Positions 6,490 through 6,649 of a stretch of 6,649 nucleotides of DNA are shown here, in pieces. The notes beneath the pieces are model-generated. The model saw only the letters and a list, made by a program, of their open reading frames with translations, searched no databases and was not told the DNA's origin. Origin of the DNA: Bdellovibrio sp. CG10_big_fil_rev_8_21_14_0_10_47_8 (GTDB lineage: Bacteria > Bdellovibrionota > Bdellovibrionia > Bdellovibrionales > Bdellovibrionaceae); assembly GCA_002773975.1 (NCBI GenBank), contig PEZR01000111.1, positions 1 through 6,649 on the forward strand, in the 5' to 3' direction. Each line of letters opens with the position of its first letter. The first letter of the stretch is position 1. The translations under genes and the position numbers were made by a program.

Positions 6490-6649
6490 ATGGAACGTCT
6501 TTCGGGCTGGACACTATTTCGTTTCCGAGGGGTTGCCGTTAAGCTGCATATCAGTCTCTTATTTTTGATTTTTTATGTCGTTTTGGTGGCCTCGGCCTCG
6601 TTCCCCCTGGTTGTTCAATCATCGGGGATCTCTCCGAACGAAATCACTG
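6490..6649 (+). CDS. probable M50 site-2-protease-like membrane peptidase (N-terminus only)
   Basis: The ATG at 6490 opens a frame of 53 codons that stays open to the window end. AAGG (6478-6481) lies 8 bases upstream, and a GTG directly before the ATG is an alternative in-frame start. The protein begins MERLSGWTLFRFRGVAVKLH, then has a hydrophobic helix, ISLLFLIFYVVLVASASFPL (21-40). A short strand-forming start (xLFRFxGVxVxxHxS) running into a first helix is typical of bacterial S2P-type M50 zinc metalloproteases of the inner membrane. The diagnostic HExxH motif would lie beyond the window, so the call rests on this N-terminal pattern and on pairing with a CBS protein, a domain often fused to these proteases. 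It could be another multi-pass membrane protein. Confidence 0.6.
   Translation, partial: MERLSGWTLFRFRGVAVKLHISLLFLIFYVVLVASASFPLVVQSSGISPNEIT

Overview
The window holds seven protein genes, two of them cut by its edges, packed with little intergenic DNA. The largest gap is 162 bp and there are no RNA genes, CRISPR arrays or insertion sequences that I can see. The genes look chromosomal and bacterial: Shine-Dalgarno (SD) sequences, TTG and GTG starts, ATGA overlaps. Gene content and protein style suggest a Gram-negative, possibly a Bdellovibrio-like or other delta/gamma-proteobacterium-type genome. That placement is a guess, because no taxonomic marker gene is present.

Layout: (1) 1-351 (+), the 3' part of a DoxX-like membrane protein, ending in a strong hairpin that probably stops transcription from both sides. 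(2) 401-787 (-), a small TfoX/Sxy N-domain-like protein, 3 bp downstream of (3) 791-2998 (-), a fused trehalose-6-phosphate synthase/trehalose-6-phosphate phosphatase (OtsA-OtsB). (4) Divergent from it, with only 31 bp between start codons, 3030-4853 (+), a family GH15 glycosidase, overlapping by 4 bp with (5) 4850-5806 (+), a ROK-family sugar kinase (likely glucokinase). (6) After 162 bp, 5969-6487 (+), a two-CBS-domain protein with a near-ideal SD. (7) It is followed after 2 bp by 6490-6649 (+), the N-terminus of a probable site-2-protease-like (M50) membrane peptidase.

The central block reads as a trehalose cycle. OtsAB makes trehalose from UDP-glucose and glucose-6-phosphate. GH15, plausibly a trehalase here, would split it to two glucoses. 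The ROK kinase would return glucose to glucose-6-phosphate, which is both a glycolytic entry point and an OtsA substrate. The individual families are well known, and ots genes next to a GH15 gene are a recurring bacterial arrangement. What merits attention is the very tight divergent junction, the ROK kinase that has lost its zinc-binding cysteines, variant residues in the GH15 catalytic region, and a possible sigma-54 promoter before the CBS/M50 pair. I saw no clearly unprecedented system.
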